Source of the DNA: Nitrosospira sp. Nsp14
Lineage (GTDB): Bacteria > Pseudomonadota > Gammaproteobacteria > Burkholderiales > Nitrosomonadaceae
Assembly (NCBI RefSeq): GCF_900113575.1
Contig: NZ_FOPV01000002.1
Location: 1 to 64,000, forward strand
Reading direction: 5' to 3'
Length of the DNA stretch: 64,000 bases
Part shown: one piece after another, positions 37,780-45,494 of the stretch
Layout of the letters: each line of letters opens with the position of its first letter
Numbering within the stretch: the stretch's first letter is position 1
Notes under the pieces: generated by a model
The model's input: only the letters and a program-made list of their open reading frames with translations
Told to the model about the DNA's origin: nothing
Databases searched by the model: none
Made by a program: the position numbers and the translations under genes

Positions 37780-37936
37780 TATTGTCCTCTTGGACCATGT
37801 TTACGGATGAGCCACCATCTGGGCGTTTTCCCGTTAGACCGAACGGTCTATTGACCGGTACTCAATTGAGAGTAGTCTGGGGATACGTCGGGGCCGTGCC
37901 TAACGGGTCTCGGTGTTTATAAGAGCTTGTTTAGAT
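37780..37936 (+). repeat. Structured tandem repeat, copy 3
   Basis: The core at 37780-37857 opens with a GTCC-TCTT-GGAC hairpin where copy 2 has GTC/GAC. It keeps the CTGG stem through G-U pairs (UUAG) and carries the same GACCGAACGGTCTATTGACCG end. The tail block TGTTTATAAG to GTTTAGA starts 134 nt after the core start. It lies 220 bases after copy 2 and about 105 bases before the first PEP-CTERM gene. Confidence 0.85.
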
Positions 37937-38000
37937 AGTCAAGGGAATTACCCTCATGTCACATAACCAGGCAAGTGTGATGACTCATGTTTTACCGGAG

Positions 38001-38023
38001 TGTTAAGTTGGTCACGTTTAACA
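38001..38023 (+). promoter_or_regulatory. Inverted repeat in the leader of the first PEP-CTERM gene
   Basis: TGTTAA at 38001-38006 pairs with TTAACA at 38018-38023, 10-15 bases before a strong AAAGGAGG ribosome-binding site. The leader of the second PEP-CTERM gene has a related sequence without the perfect repeat. The element could be an operator or a translational hairpin; this is motif evidence only. Confidence 0.35.
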
Positions 38024-38041
38024 ATTATAAAGGAGGTAAAA

Positions 38042-38605
38042 ATGATTAAGACTTCTTTGAAACTAACTGCTGTTGCCGCACTGTTGGCGGGCGCAAGTGT
38101 CGCGGCAAACGCCGCGACGACGGATCTTGGTGCCATCTCGGGTACTGACCCCAAAACGTTTTCGGGTGTTGTTCAAGGATCCGGTACAAGTATCAATGAT
38201 ATCTTCACCTTTAGTTTGGATCAGAACAACGTATCTTCGGGTTACAGTGTGGTAAATATCCCGCTGAGCTTCACGGGCGGGGAATGGAACACCGCGCTGG
38301 CCACGCTGACACTATCGTCAAACGCTGACGGAATCGTGGGTAACAGCGACGATCAAATGCTGGCGACGGCGATATGGAATCAGGGAAACAATAGCAATAA
38401 CTTGCTTAGCATCGCATATGACTCAGCCATTACTGGCCCCGCGTATATTCAGATCACGGGAGTTACGGATGGTGGCAATGGCGGTATCTATTCCGGGGCG
38501 ATCGCTGCCGCGGTTCCAGAACCAGAAACTTACGCGATGTTGCTCGCTGGCTTGGGGCTGATGGGTGCGGTCGTTCGGCGTAGAAGCAGCCGCAAGACCT
38601 CGTAA
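38042..38605 (+). CDS. PEP-CTERM sorting-domain protein, paralogue 1
   Basis: This 187-residue secreted protein has a signal peptide (MIKTSLKLTAVAALLAGASV, cut after ANA near 21), a Thr/Ser/Gly-rich central part and a C-terminal PEP-CTERM signal. That signal is VPEPETYAML, a hydrophobic helix, then VVRRRSSRK. Exosortase would cleave near the PEP motif and release the protein from the inner membrane towards the envelope or EPS matrix. A near-consensus AAAGGAGG sits six bases before the ATG, suggesting strong expression. It is the tandem paralogue of the next gene and has its own terminator. Confidence 0.93.
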   Translation: MIKTSLKLTAVAALLAGASVAANAATTDLGAISGTDPKTFSGVVQGSGTSINDIFTFSLDQNNVSSGYSVVNIPLSFTGGEWNTALATLTLSSNADGIVGNSDDQMLATAIWNQGNNSNNLLSIAYDSAITGPAYIQITGVTDGGNGGIYSGAIAAAVPEPETYAMLLAGLGLMGAVVRRRSSRKTS

Positions 38606-38653
38606 ATCGAGCCATCTCGGGGGGGGGCATTGTTTCCTCCCCCCGGTGGTAAG

Positions 38654-38682
38654 AAAACGGCCTCCAAAAGAGACCGTTTTTT
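38654..38682 (+). terminator. Intrinsic terminator after PEP-CTERM paralogue 1
   Basis: AAAACGGCCTC and GAGACCGTTTT form an 11-bp stem with one mismatch and a CAAAA loop, followed by further T residues. A G-run/C-run hairpin (38619-38644) precedes it. Confidence 0.8.
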
Positions 38683-38759
38683 ATTCCCATTCTATTAACG
38701 TTGCGTCCTGTTATGGAAGCGTTGGGTTAGTTATGTTTCACAATTCAAGGAGGTAACAA

Positions 38760-39311
38760 ATGATTAAAAATTCGATGAAGCTAACCTTCGTCGCGGCGAT
38801 GCTGGCTGGCATGAGCGTTGGAGCGAACGCCACCACGACGGACCTGGGTACAGTAACTACTGATCCCGTTACGTTTGGCGGTACAGTGTCAGGAAGCGGC
38901 GTGACCTTTAGCGATATCTTCAGTTTTAACCTTACGGAGCCGAATGTGAGTTCGGGCTTCTCGGTTGTAGATGTTCCACTAAGTGTGGGAGGAACAAACT
39001 TCGACGGCATACTCACTGGGCTGTCCCTTTTTTCGGCCGGGGCCAACGGGATCGTGGGCGGGGGTGACGATACGCTGCTGCAATCAAGTACAAGTACAGA
39101 CGGTAACTCTCTTAGCTTAAATTATGACCAACCTCTGTCCGGCGCGTCTTTTATCACAGTTACTGGGATATCGAACGGCACGGCGGGAGCAATCTATGCT
39201 GGCGCAGTGGCTGCCGCGGTTCCGGAGCCAGAAACTTACGCCATGTTGCTCGCTGGTCTGGGGCTGATGGGTGCTGTTGTTCGGCGCAGAAGTAACCGTA
39301 AGATATCATAA
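38760..39311 (+). CDS. PEP-CTERM sorting-domain protein, paralogue 2
   Basis: This 183-residue protein is closely similar to the gene before it in signal peptide (MIKNSMKLTFVAAMLAGMSV), central motifs (TTDLGT, FSDIFSFNL, NVSSGFSVV, GIVGGGDD) and PEP-CTERM end (VPEPETYAML to VVRRRSNRK). It has the same AAGGAGG ribosome-binding site. It is a probable exosortase substrate exported to the envelope or matrix. The pair arose by tandem duplication including leader and terminator. The divergence of the central part suggests age or diversifying selection. Confidence 0.93.
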   Translation: MIKNSMKLTFVAAMLAGMSVGANATTTDLGTVTTDPVTFGGTVSGSGVTFSDIFSFNLTEPNVSSGFSVVDVPLSVGGTNFDGILTGLSLFSAGANGIVGGGDDTLLQSSTSTDGNSLSLNYDQPLSGASFITVTGISNGTAGAIYAGAVAAAVPEPETYAMLLAGLGLMGAVVRRRSNRKIS

Positions 39312-39346
39312 GCTGAACCATACGGGGACTTTGCTCCCCGTGGCTT

Positions 39347-39375
39347 AAAAACGGCCTCTCTTGGAGGCCGTTTTT
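39347..39375 (+). terminator. Intrinsic terminator after PEP-CTERM paralogue 2
   Basis: AAAAACGGCCTC and GAGGCCGTTTTT form a perfect 12-bp stem with a TCTTG loop and T-tract. An ACGGGG/CCCCGT hairpin lies just before it (39322-39341). The arrangement matches that of the first paralogue. Confidence 0.9.
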
Positions 39376-39399
39376 ATTATGATTTCCGTTTTTTTTTGG

Positions 39400-39475
39400 C
39401 TATTCGCTATTCGCTATTCGCTATTCGCTATTTCCCCAAGTCCGTGTCGTCTTCCTTCCCCGTGTCGTCTTCCTT
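39400..39475. repeat. Short tandem repeats: CTATTCG heptamers and an 18-base duplication
   Basis: Four exact CTATTCG units start at 39400, 39407, 39414 and 39421, with a fifth imperfect one at 39428. A 16-base block (CCGTGTCGTCTTCCTT) is then repeated at 39442 and 39460. The region is non-coding. Confidence 0.85.
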
Positions 39476-39655
39476 GCTTTAAGGATTTGATAATACAAAT
39501 GAAACCGCGGCGCGAGCACCGCGGCACGGTCCGGCATGTGCTGCCGGTCGCCGCTTGTCGGACGCTAAATATGAAAAATTTCTTAAAGACGGGAAAGAGC
39601 AGGATTACGCCGATGACGATTAAAAATACGAGAGCGGACGCAAGCAGAAGAATAT

Positions 39656-39732
39656 TGGTAGGCGCGATTGGACTCGAACCAACGACCCCCACCATGTCAA
39701 GGTGGTGCTCTAACCAGCTGAGCTACGCGCCT
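39656..39732 (-). tRNA. tRNA-Val (anticodon GAC)
   Basis: The 77-nt minus-strand sequence, including an encoded CCA, folds as a cloverleaf. The acceptor is AGGCGCG/CGCGCCT with discriminator A. The D-arm has AGCTCAGCTGGTTAGAGC. The anticodon arm is CCACC-TTGACAT-GGTGG with GAC, and the T-arm is GTTGG-TTCGAGT-CCAAT. It lies alone between the second PEP-CTERM gene and the pseudouridine synthase, on the opposite strand to both. Confidence 0.97.
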
Positions 39733-39898
39733 GAAAATACCAAATCAAATTTTATCTGAAACCGGACAAGGGTTCAAATTATAATGCAGAATCCCTTAAC
39801 AATAGGGTCCGGGGACACGAGCACGTCGGTTTCCGCATTAGGTACCCCGGGGAGAGCAAAAACTTAAGGATGGAGAACCCAAGAGCTTGTGGAGTTTC

Positions 39899-40630
39899 AT
39901 GGAAAAAATCCGGCTGTCGAAACTGATGTCACAACAAGGACTATGCTCTCGCAGAGAAGCAGATAATTTTATCGAACGGGGATGGGTGCGCGTGGATGGT
40001 GAGCGTATCACCGAGCTGGGGACAAAAATTCACCCTGCCCAGAGAATAACACTCGACAAGGCAGCGCAAGCACAACAGCTGGAACAGGTCACGTTGTTGC
40101 TGAACAAGCCAATCGGCTACGTATCGGGGCAGCCGGAACCCGGCTACCGACCCGCGGTCAGCCTCGTAAATCACGGCTCCAGGTTCGAGGGAGACCGCGG
40201 GCCGCAGCGTTTCAATCCCATGCATTTAAGAGGACTGGCCCCGGCGGGCCGGCTCGATATTGATTCGTCAGGATTGCTTGTCTTCACTCAGGACGGTCGC
40301 ATAGCCAGGCAACTGATTGGCGAAGACTCGGAAGTCGAGAAGGAGTACCTGGTGCGAGTCGAAGGGAGACTGCCTCTAAAGGGGCTGGCGTTATTAAACC
40401 ACGGTCTAAGCCTGGACGGCGAAGTACTGAAACCAGCCAGTGTGGTATGGCAAAATAAGGATCAACTGCGCTTTATTTTGCGGGAAGGCAAGAAACGGCA
40501 GATTCGCCGGATGTGCGAGCTGGTGGGGCTGAATGTGACCGGCTTAAAGCGGGTTCGTATTGGAAAAGTCAGGTTGGGTGAACTGCCGTTAGGTAAATGG
40601 CGATACCTGGGACCGGACGAGACATTCTGA
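39899..40630 (+). CDS. RsuA/RluF-family rRNA pseudouridine synthase
   Basis: This 243-residue protein has an N-terminal S4 RNA-binding domain ([21 protein letters not shown], then GWVRVDG) and a catalytic domain with the RsuA-type motif [17 protein letters not shown], in which the first Asp is the nucleophile. [11 protein letters not shown] lies near the end. It converts a uridine in rRNA to pseudouridine; the sequence fits RluF best, but other members of the group are possible. The ATG at 39899 is preceded by GGAG. It is a housekeeping gene between accessory blocks. Confidence 0.88.
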   Translation: MEKIRLSKLMSQQGLCSRREADNFIERGWVRVDGERITELGTKIHPAQRITLDKAAQAQQLEQVTLLLNKPIGYVSGQPEPGYRPAVSLVNHGSRFEGDRGPQRFNPMHLRGLAPAGRLDIDSSGLLVFTQDGRIARQLIGEDSEVEKEYLVRVEGRLPLKGLALLNHGLSLDGEVLKPASVVWQNKDQLRFILREGKKRQIRRMCELVGLNVTGLKRVRIGKVRLGELPLGKWRYLGPDETF

Positions 40631-40673
40631 CCAGAGTCTGGCATGAGCTGGTCTCATAATTGAGGGGGTACAC

Positions 40674-41756
40674 ATGATTTTAGTAACGGGAGGAGCTGGG
40701 TTCATCGGGGCAAATTTCATACTAGACTGGCTGGCTCAGTCCGATGAGGCAGTGGTTAACCTCGACATACTCAGTTATGCGGGCAACCTGGAAAATCTGG
40801 CCGTACTTGCCGAAAACGAGCGGCACATTTTCGTTAGGGGCGATATCGGAAATACCGTCCTCGTGAGTGACCTTCTTCGGCGCTATCGACCGCGCGCAGT
40901 GGTACATTTTGCCGCGGAAAGCCACGTCGATCGATCCATTCACGGTCCGGAAAGCTTTATCCAAACCAATATTGTGGGCACCTTCCGACTGCTCGAAGCT
41001 GTTCGATCCTATTGGCAGGAGTTGGACGAAAAAGCGAGGAAGGATTTCCGTTTTCTCCATATATCGACCGACGAGGTGTACGGCTCCCTGGCGAAGGGTG
41101 AGCCCGCTTTTACAGAAGCGCATCAGTACCAGCCTAACAGCCCCTACTCAGCGAGCAAAGGCGCCAGCGACCATCTGGTGCGCGCATATCATCATACCTA
41201 TGGCCTGCCTGTACTCACCACAAATTGCTCCAACAACTACGGTCCTTATCAATTTCCCGAAAAGCTTATCCCCCTCATGATCGTCAATGCGCTTGGCGGC
41301 AAGCCTTTGCCTGTTTATGGCGACGGCAAGCAGATTCGCGACTGGTTGTATGTAAAGGATCACTGCGCCGCCATTGCTCGGACATTGCGGGCGGGTACCC
41401 CCGGGGAAACATACAACATAGGCGGCTGGAACGAAAAACCCAACATCGAAATCGTCAACATTATCTGCGGGCTGCTGGATGAGCTGAGGCCGCAGACGTT
41501 TGGCTCTTACCGGAGTCTGATCACTTTCGTTGCCGACCGGCCTGGACACGATCGCCGCTACGCGATCGATGCAAGCAAGATTGAGCGTGAGCTGGGCTGG
41601 AAACCAGCTGAGACCTTTGAAACGGGAATCCGCAAAACTCTTCAGTGGTATCTGGAAAATTCCGACTGGGTCGCAAATGTTCAGTCCGGGGCGTACCTGA
41701 CCTGGATAGAAAAGCATTATCGAGGACGGGTGGATGAAGATTCTGCTGTTTGGTAA
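40674..41756 (+). CDS. rfbB: dTDP-glucose 4,6-dehydratase
   Basis: This 360-residue SDR enzyme catalyses the second step of dTDP-L-rhamnose synthesis. Motifs are [10 protein letters not shown] (6-15), the catalytic TDE in STDEVYG (131-137), and Y158/K162 (YSASK). GGGGG precedes the ATG. It overlaps rfbD by 23 bases, and the order rfbB-D-A-C is the usual complete set. Confidence 0.96.
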   Translation: MILVTGGAGFIGANFILDWLAQSDEAVVNLDILSYAGNLENLAVLAENERHIFVRGDIGNTVLVSDLLRRYRPRAVVHFAAESHVDRSIHGPESFIQTNIVGTFRLLEAVRSYWQELDEKARKDFRFLHISTDEVYGSLAKGEPAFTEAHQYQPNSPYSASKGASDHLVRAYHHTYGLPVLTTNCSNNYGPYQFPEKLIPLMIVNALGGKPLPVYGDGKQIRDWLYVKDHCAAIARTLRAGTPGETYNIGGWNEKPNIEIVNIICGLLDELRPQTFGSYRSLITFVADRPGHDRRYAIDASKIERELGWKPAETFETGIRKTLQWYLENSDWVANVQSGAYLTWIEKHYRGRVDEDSAVW

Positions 41757-42642
41757 AAGCGGCCAAGTCGGATGGGAGCTACAGCGAAGTCTCGCGCCGC
41801 TCGGCGAAGTGGTGGCGCTCAGTTCCTGTAGCAGCGAACTTTGTGGCGATTTTGAGCACCCGGATCGCATCGCGCACACCGTTCAAGCGGTGGCTCCGGA
41901 TGTGATCGTGAATGCAGCCGCTCATACCGCCGTTGATAAGGCTGAAAGCGAACAGGACAAAGCACATGTCATCAACGCGCACGCACCGTCCGTGTTGGCT
42001 CAAGAGGCGCTCAAACTCGACGCCTTGCTCGTGCACTATTCCAGCGATTACGTCTTCGACGGGCATGGAACGCACCCCTGGCGCGAGACGGATCCGACCG
42101 GGCCATTGAACGTATATGGCGTGACCAAGGTGGAAGCGGAGAAAGCAATCGTTGCCTCAGGCTGTCGCCACTTGATATTTCGTACAAGTTGGGTTTATGC
42201 CGCGCGGGGCGGAAACTTCGCCAAAAGCATGTTACGCCTTGCCCGGGAACGCGAGCGTCTGACGGTTATCGACGATCAGATCGGTGCGCCGACGGGCGCC
42301 GATCTGCTGGCGGACGTGACGGCACACACCATTCGCTCGGTCGCGCGCCAGCCGGCGGGAGCGTTAAGCGGTATCTATCATCTGGTTGCTGCGGGCGAAA
42401 CCTCATGGTACGGTTACGCGCGCTTTGTACTTGAATTTGCGCGTCAAGCCGGAGTCATGCTCAAGGTTGCGCCAGAGCAGGTCGTTGCTGTGCCAACGAG
42501 TGCATTTTCCCTGCCTGCCAAGCGCCCGCAAAACTCGCGTATGGATACCCGTAAGCTCCGGGATACTTTCGAGTTAAGTTTACCTTCGTGGGAAACGGGC
42601 GTGGCGCGGATGCTAACGGAAATTTTTGAGAGACCATCATGA
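41734..42642 (+). CDS. rfbD: dTDP-4-dehydrorhamnose reductase
   Basis: This 302-residue SDR enzyme reduces the 4-keto group in the last step to dTDP-L-rhamnose. Motifs are [11 protein letters not shown] (6-16), SSDYVFDG (about 105-112), and the Y-x3-K site YGVTKVEAE (about 128). It is coupled at both ends, overlapping rfbB by 23 bases and rfbA by ATGA. Confidence 0.95.
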   Translation: MKILLFGKSGQVGWELQRSLAPLGEVVALSSCSSELCGDFEHPDRIAHTVQAVAPDVIVNAAAHTAVDKAESEQDKAHVINAHAPSVLAQEALKLDALLVHYSSDYVFDGHGTHPWRETDPTGPLNVYGVTKVEAEKAIVASGCRHLIFRTSWVYAARGGNFAKSMLRLARERERLTVIDDQIGAPTGADLLADVTAHTIRSVARQPAGALSGIYHLVAAGETSWYGYARFVLEFARQAGVMLKVAPEQVVAVPTSAFSLPAKRPQNSRMDTRKLRDTFELSLPSWETGVARMLTEIFERPS

Positions 42643-43526
42643 CTCAGCGCAAAGGCATCATTCTGGCCGGTGGATCCGGCACCCGGCTCTACCCCGTGAC
42701 AAAGGCAGTGTCGAAACAGTTGCTGCCTATCTATGATAAGCCGATGATTTATTACCCGCTGAGCACGCTAATGCTGGCGGGGATCCGCGACATTCTCATC
42801 ATCTCGACCCCACAGGACACCCCGCGTTTCGAGCAGTTGCTGGGAAATGGAAGCGACTGGGGACTTAACCTCCAGTATGCAGTGCAACCTCGGCCAGATG
42901 GACTGGCCCATGCCTTTACAATCGGAAAAAATTTCATAGGCACGGATCCCAGCGCGCTGGTGCTGGGTGATAACATCTTTTACGGCCATGACCTGTATTT
43001 GCAGTTGCGTCGCGCCGTGGCAAAGGAAGAAGGGGCAACCATTTTCGCCTACCACGTGCAGGACCCCGAGCGTTATGGGGTCGTCGCTTTCGATGCCGCC
43101 AACCGGGTCTCCTCGCTCGAGGAAAAGCCGGCCCATCCAAAGAGCAATTATGCAGTCACGGGCTTGTATTTCTATGACAATGAAGTCGTGGATATCGCCA
43201 GCAAACTCAAGCCTTCCGCACGGGGCGAATTGGAAATCACCGATGTGAACCGTATTTACCTGGAACGCGGGCAGCTCAATGTGGAAATCATGGGCCGTGG
43301 TTACGCCTGGTTGGATACGGGAACGCATGAAAGCTTGATGGAGGCTAGCAACTTCATCGAAACTATTGAACACCGTCAGGGTCTTAAAGTCGCCTGTCCC
43401 GAAGAGATAGCTTATCGTCAAGGCTTTATCAGCGCCGGGCAGCTTGAGACATTGGCGCAGTCATTGGGCAAAAACGGCTACGGCAAATATCTGCTGCGTT
43501 TACTGAATGAGCGAATAATCGGATGA
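42639..43526 (+). CDS. rfbA: Glucose-1-phosphate thymidylyltransferase
   Basis: This 295-residue nucleotidyltransferase makes dTDP-glucose from dTTP and glucose-1-phosphate. Motifs are [11 protein letters not shown] (11-21), [25 protein letters not shown] (about 108), and [20 protein letters not shown]. It is full length and overlaps rfbD and rfbC by four bases each. Confidence 0.96.
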   Translation: MTQRKGIILAGGSGTRLYPVTKAVSKQLLPIYDKPMIYYPLSTLMLAGIRDILIISTPQDTPRFEQLLGNGSDWGLNLQYAVQPRPDGLAHAFTIGKNFIGTDPSALVLGDNIFYGHDLYLQLRRAVAKEEGATIFAYHVQDPERYGVVAFDAANRVSSLEEKPAHPKSNYAVTGLYFYDNEVVDIASKLKPSARGELEITDVNRIYLERGQLNVEIMGRGYAWLDTGTHESLMEASNFIETIEHRQGLKVACPEEIAYRQGFISAGQLETLAQSLGKNGYGKYLLRLLNERIIG

Positions 43527-44074
43527 ATATGATTTCTACGTCCATTTCGGAAGTACTGGTAATCGAGCCCAAGGTTTTCGGGGATAGCCGGGGGTTTTTC
43601 TTCGAAAGCTTCAATCACAAAAATTTCAGCCAAGCCACCGGGCTTGACGTAAAATTCGTACAGGACAACCATAGCCGTTCGGTCAAAGGCGTCTTGCGCG
43701 GCCTTCACTATCAAATCCGCCAACCCCAAGGCAAGCTGGTGCGTGTTGTTCGTGGACAAGTATTTGATGTGGCCGTGGATATCCGCCGATCCTCTCCTAC
43801 ATTTGGCCAATGGGTGGGAGCGGAGCTGACTGAAGACAATTACCGTCAGCTGTGGGTGCCTTCAGGTTTTGCCCACGGATTTTACGTACTGAGCGACACT
43901 GCCGATTTTCTGTACAAGACGACAGACTACTATTTCCCCGACCTTGAGCGCAGCCTACTGTGGAACGATCCTGCAATAGCTGTTTCGTGGCCGATTCAAG
44001 CCGATGTTTCACCCATCATTTCGGCAAAAGATAAAATTGCGCCCAAATTGGCGGATGCCGAACTATTCGATTGA
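43523..44074 (+). CDS. rfbC: dTDP-4-dehydrorhamnose 3,5-epimerase
   Basis: This 183-residue cupin enzyme has the motifs [18 protein letters not shown] (about 48-65, with the catalytic His in GLHYQ) and [14 protein letters not shown] (about 112). It performs the third step of dTDP-L-rhamnose synthesis. It ends the four-gene rhamnose set; 150 bases of spacer follow. Confidence 0.96.
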   Translation: MNMISTSISEVLVIEPKVFGDSRGFFFESFNHKNFSQATGLDVKFVQDNHSRSVKGVLRGLHYQIRQPQGKLVRVVRGQVFDVAVDIRRSSPTFGQWVGAELTEDNYRQLWVPSGFAHGFYVLSDTADFLYKTTDYYFPDLERSLLWNDPAIAVSWPIQADVSPIISAKDKIAPKLADAELFD

Positions 44075-44224
44075 CGCTGAGCCTTTGTTCCCCCTATCTA
44101 TTATCTGGGGTGAAACCTGCCGCGATAACGGAGAAGGCTGGCAGATCCGTTTACTACAGGCCGAGCCACGCAATTGATATTCCAGACTCCAGTGAGTCCT
44201 AATTCAACCAATGAACCACCTCCG

Positions 44225-45361
44225 ATGAGCGTCCGAGATACTGAAACACCAGTTGGGAGCGAGTTTTCTCTGCGTGAAGCTCACAACCTCGTGCGCGACC
44301 TCATGACGCCGAATCCCTGGATTTACTGGGTTGATTTCCTTTTTCACATATCATTAGGCTGGATTGCTTTTCTGTCCATCCTGTCCATGCCGCTATTTTC
44401 CCCGTGGCAACTCCCCGGCTTGATCGTCGCAACGCTCGCTTTTTATCGTGCCGCTATTTTCATTCATGAGTTGGCGCATCTTAAAAAGGGTACCTTTAAA
44501 TTGTTCCGTCTGGTATGGAATGTCATCTGTGGCATACCGTTACTGATTCCTTCCTTTACCTATGATGGGATTCACAGCGACCACCACAAGCGGGATGTTT
44601 ATGGTACCGCCGAGGATGGTGAATATGTTCCGTTCGCAACGCTGAAACCCATCCACATGGTTGGCTATGTGATGCTCTCGTTTCTTTTGCCGCTCTTCTT
44701 CATAATTCGCTTTTTGTTGCTGACTCCCTTGTCGTACCTCATTCCGGCATTACGAAAATTGGTTTGGGAACGTGCCTCCTCTCTTTCCATCGATATGAAT
44801 TATAAGCGCGCCCCGAACGCGATCCGCAATGATAAGCACTGGAAATTACAAGAGTTTGGTGCATTCCTGTTCGTAACAGGCGTCGTTGCGTGCATTGCAC
44901 TGGGGGTTCTCGCTTATAACGCCCTCGTTCTTTGGTATGTGATCGCGATGTTCATCTTTCTCGTCAACTCTTTGCGCACGCTGAGCGCACATGCTTACCG
45001 CAATCCTGGTGACAAACCGATGGAATTCTATGCGCAGTACCTCGACTCGATCAATGTTCCGGGCAATTTCCTTACCGGTTTATGGGCCCCGGTCGGCTTG
45101 CGTTATCATGCGACCCATCACCTTTTCATGAGCCTGCCCTACCACAATCTTGGAGAGGCGCAGCGCCGCCTTGCGAATGGGCTCAGCGATAACGGGCTAT
45201 ATCTCAGTACGATCCGAGGCGGGATGTGGGACGCGTTGCAGCGTATCTGGGGAGAGGCCTCAGCGTCTAGCTGCAAAGCTCATGCGTCCGTTGGCACCCG
45301 GACATCAGATAATAAGATTGCTATGGAAGAGGCGGTTACCCGGCAGAGAAATGCAGGGTAA
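44225..45361 (+). CDS. Membrane fatty-acid desaturase-like protein
   Basis: This 378-residue membrane protein has several helices and the three histidine boxes of the membrane desaturase/hydroxylase superfamily: HELAH (81-85), HSDHH (117-121) and HATHH (295-299), with a further His256. These residues bind a di-iron centre. The likely role is modification of an acyl chain or lipid; the substrate is unknown. The ATG at 44225 was chosen over a TTG at 44174. It follows rfbC in the same direction and converges on prsT. Confidence 0.85.
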   Translation: MSVRDTETPVGSEFSLREAHNLVRDLMTPNPWIYWVDFLFHISLGWIAFLSILSMPLFSPWQLPGLIVATLAFYRAAIFIHELAHLKKGTFKLFRLVWNVICGIPLLIPSFTYDGIHSDHHKRDVYGTAEDGEYVPFATLKPIHMVGYVMLSFLLPLFFIIRFLLLTPLSYLIPALRKLVWERASSLSIDMNYKRAPNAIRNDKHWKLQEFGAFLFVTGVVACIALGVLAYNALVLWYVIAMFIFLVNSLRTLSAHAYRNPGDKPMEFYAQYLDSINVPGNFLTGLWAPVGLRYHATHHLFMSLPYHNLGEAQRRLANGLSDNGLYLSTIRGGMWDALQRIWGEASASSCKAHASVGTRTSDNKIAMEEAVTRQRNAG

Positions 45362-45377
45362 CCTCTCGATCGAGAGG
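45362..45377. other. Perfect palindrome after the desaturase gene
   Basis: CCTCTCGATCGAGAGG forms a 6-bp stem with a GATC loop directly after the stop codon, between two converging genes. No T-tract follows, so its service as a terminator is uncertain. Confidence 0.45.
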
Positions 45378-45494
45378 GAGACGACAAGTTAGCGCCGCGC
45401 GGGTGGGGCGGCGCATCCGATTTTCCCGGTAGCCGGTCTCAGCGTTAAGCGCTGTCGATGGCTGATCCTATTGCCGCTACCTGCACCGCGGCTA

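Noticed and set aside
37331-37936. Tandem repeats as GEMM riboswitches
   Set aside because: They share a short block with the element at 32.2 kb but lack the GNRA-capped stem and the GACGCAAAG strand on either orientation.
39400-39475. Possible CRISPR array
   Set aside because: Units are 7 and 18 bases in direct tandem without spacers, and no cas gene is present.
41148-41879. 243-codon minus-strand frame
   Set aside because: Spans antisense of rfbB and rfbD, no ribosome-binding site, no domain.
42768-43421. 217-codon minus-strand frame
   Set aside because: Antisense shadow of rfbA, which has all family motifs.
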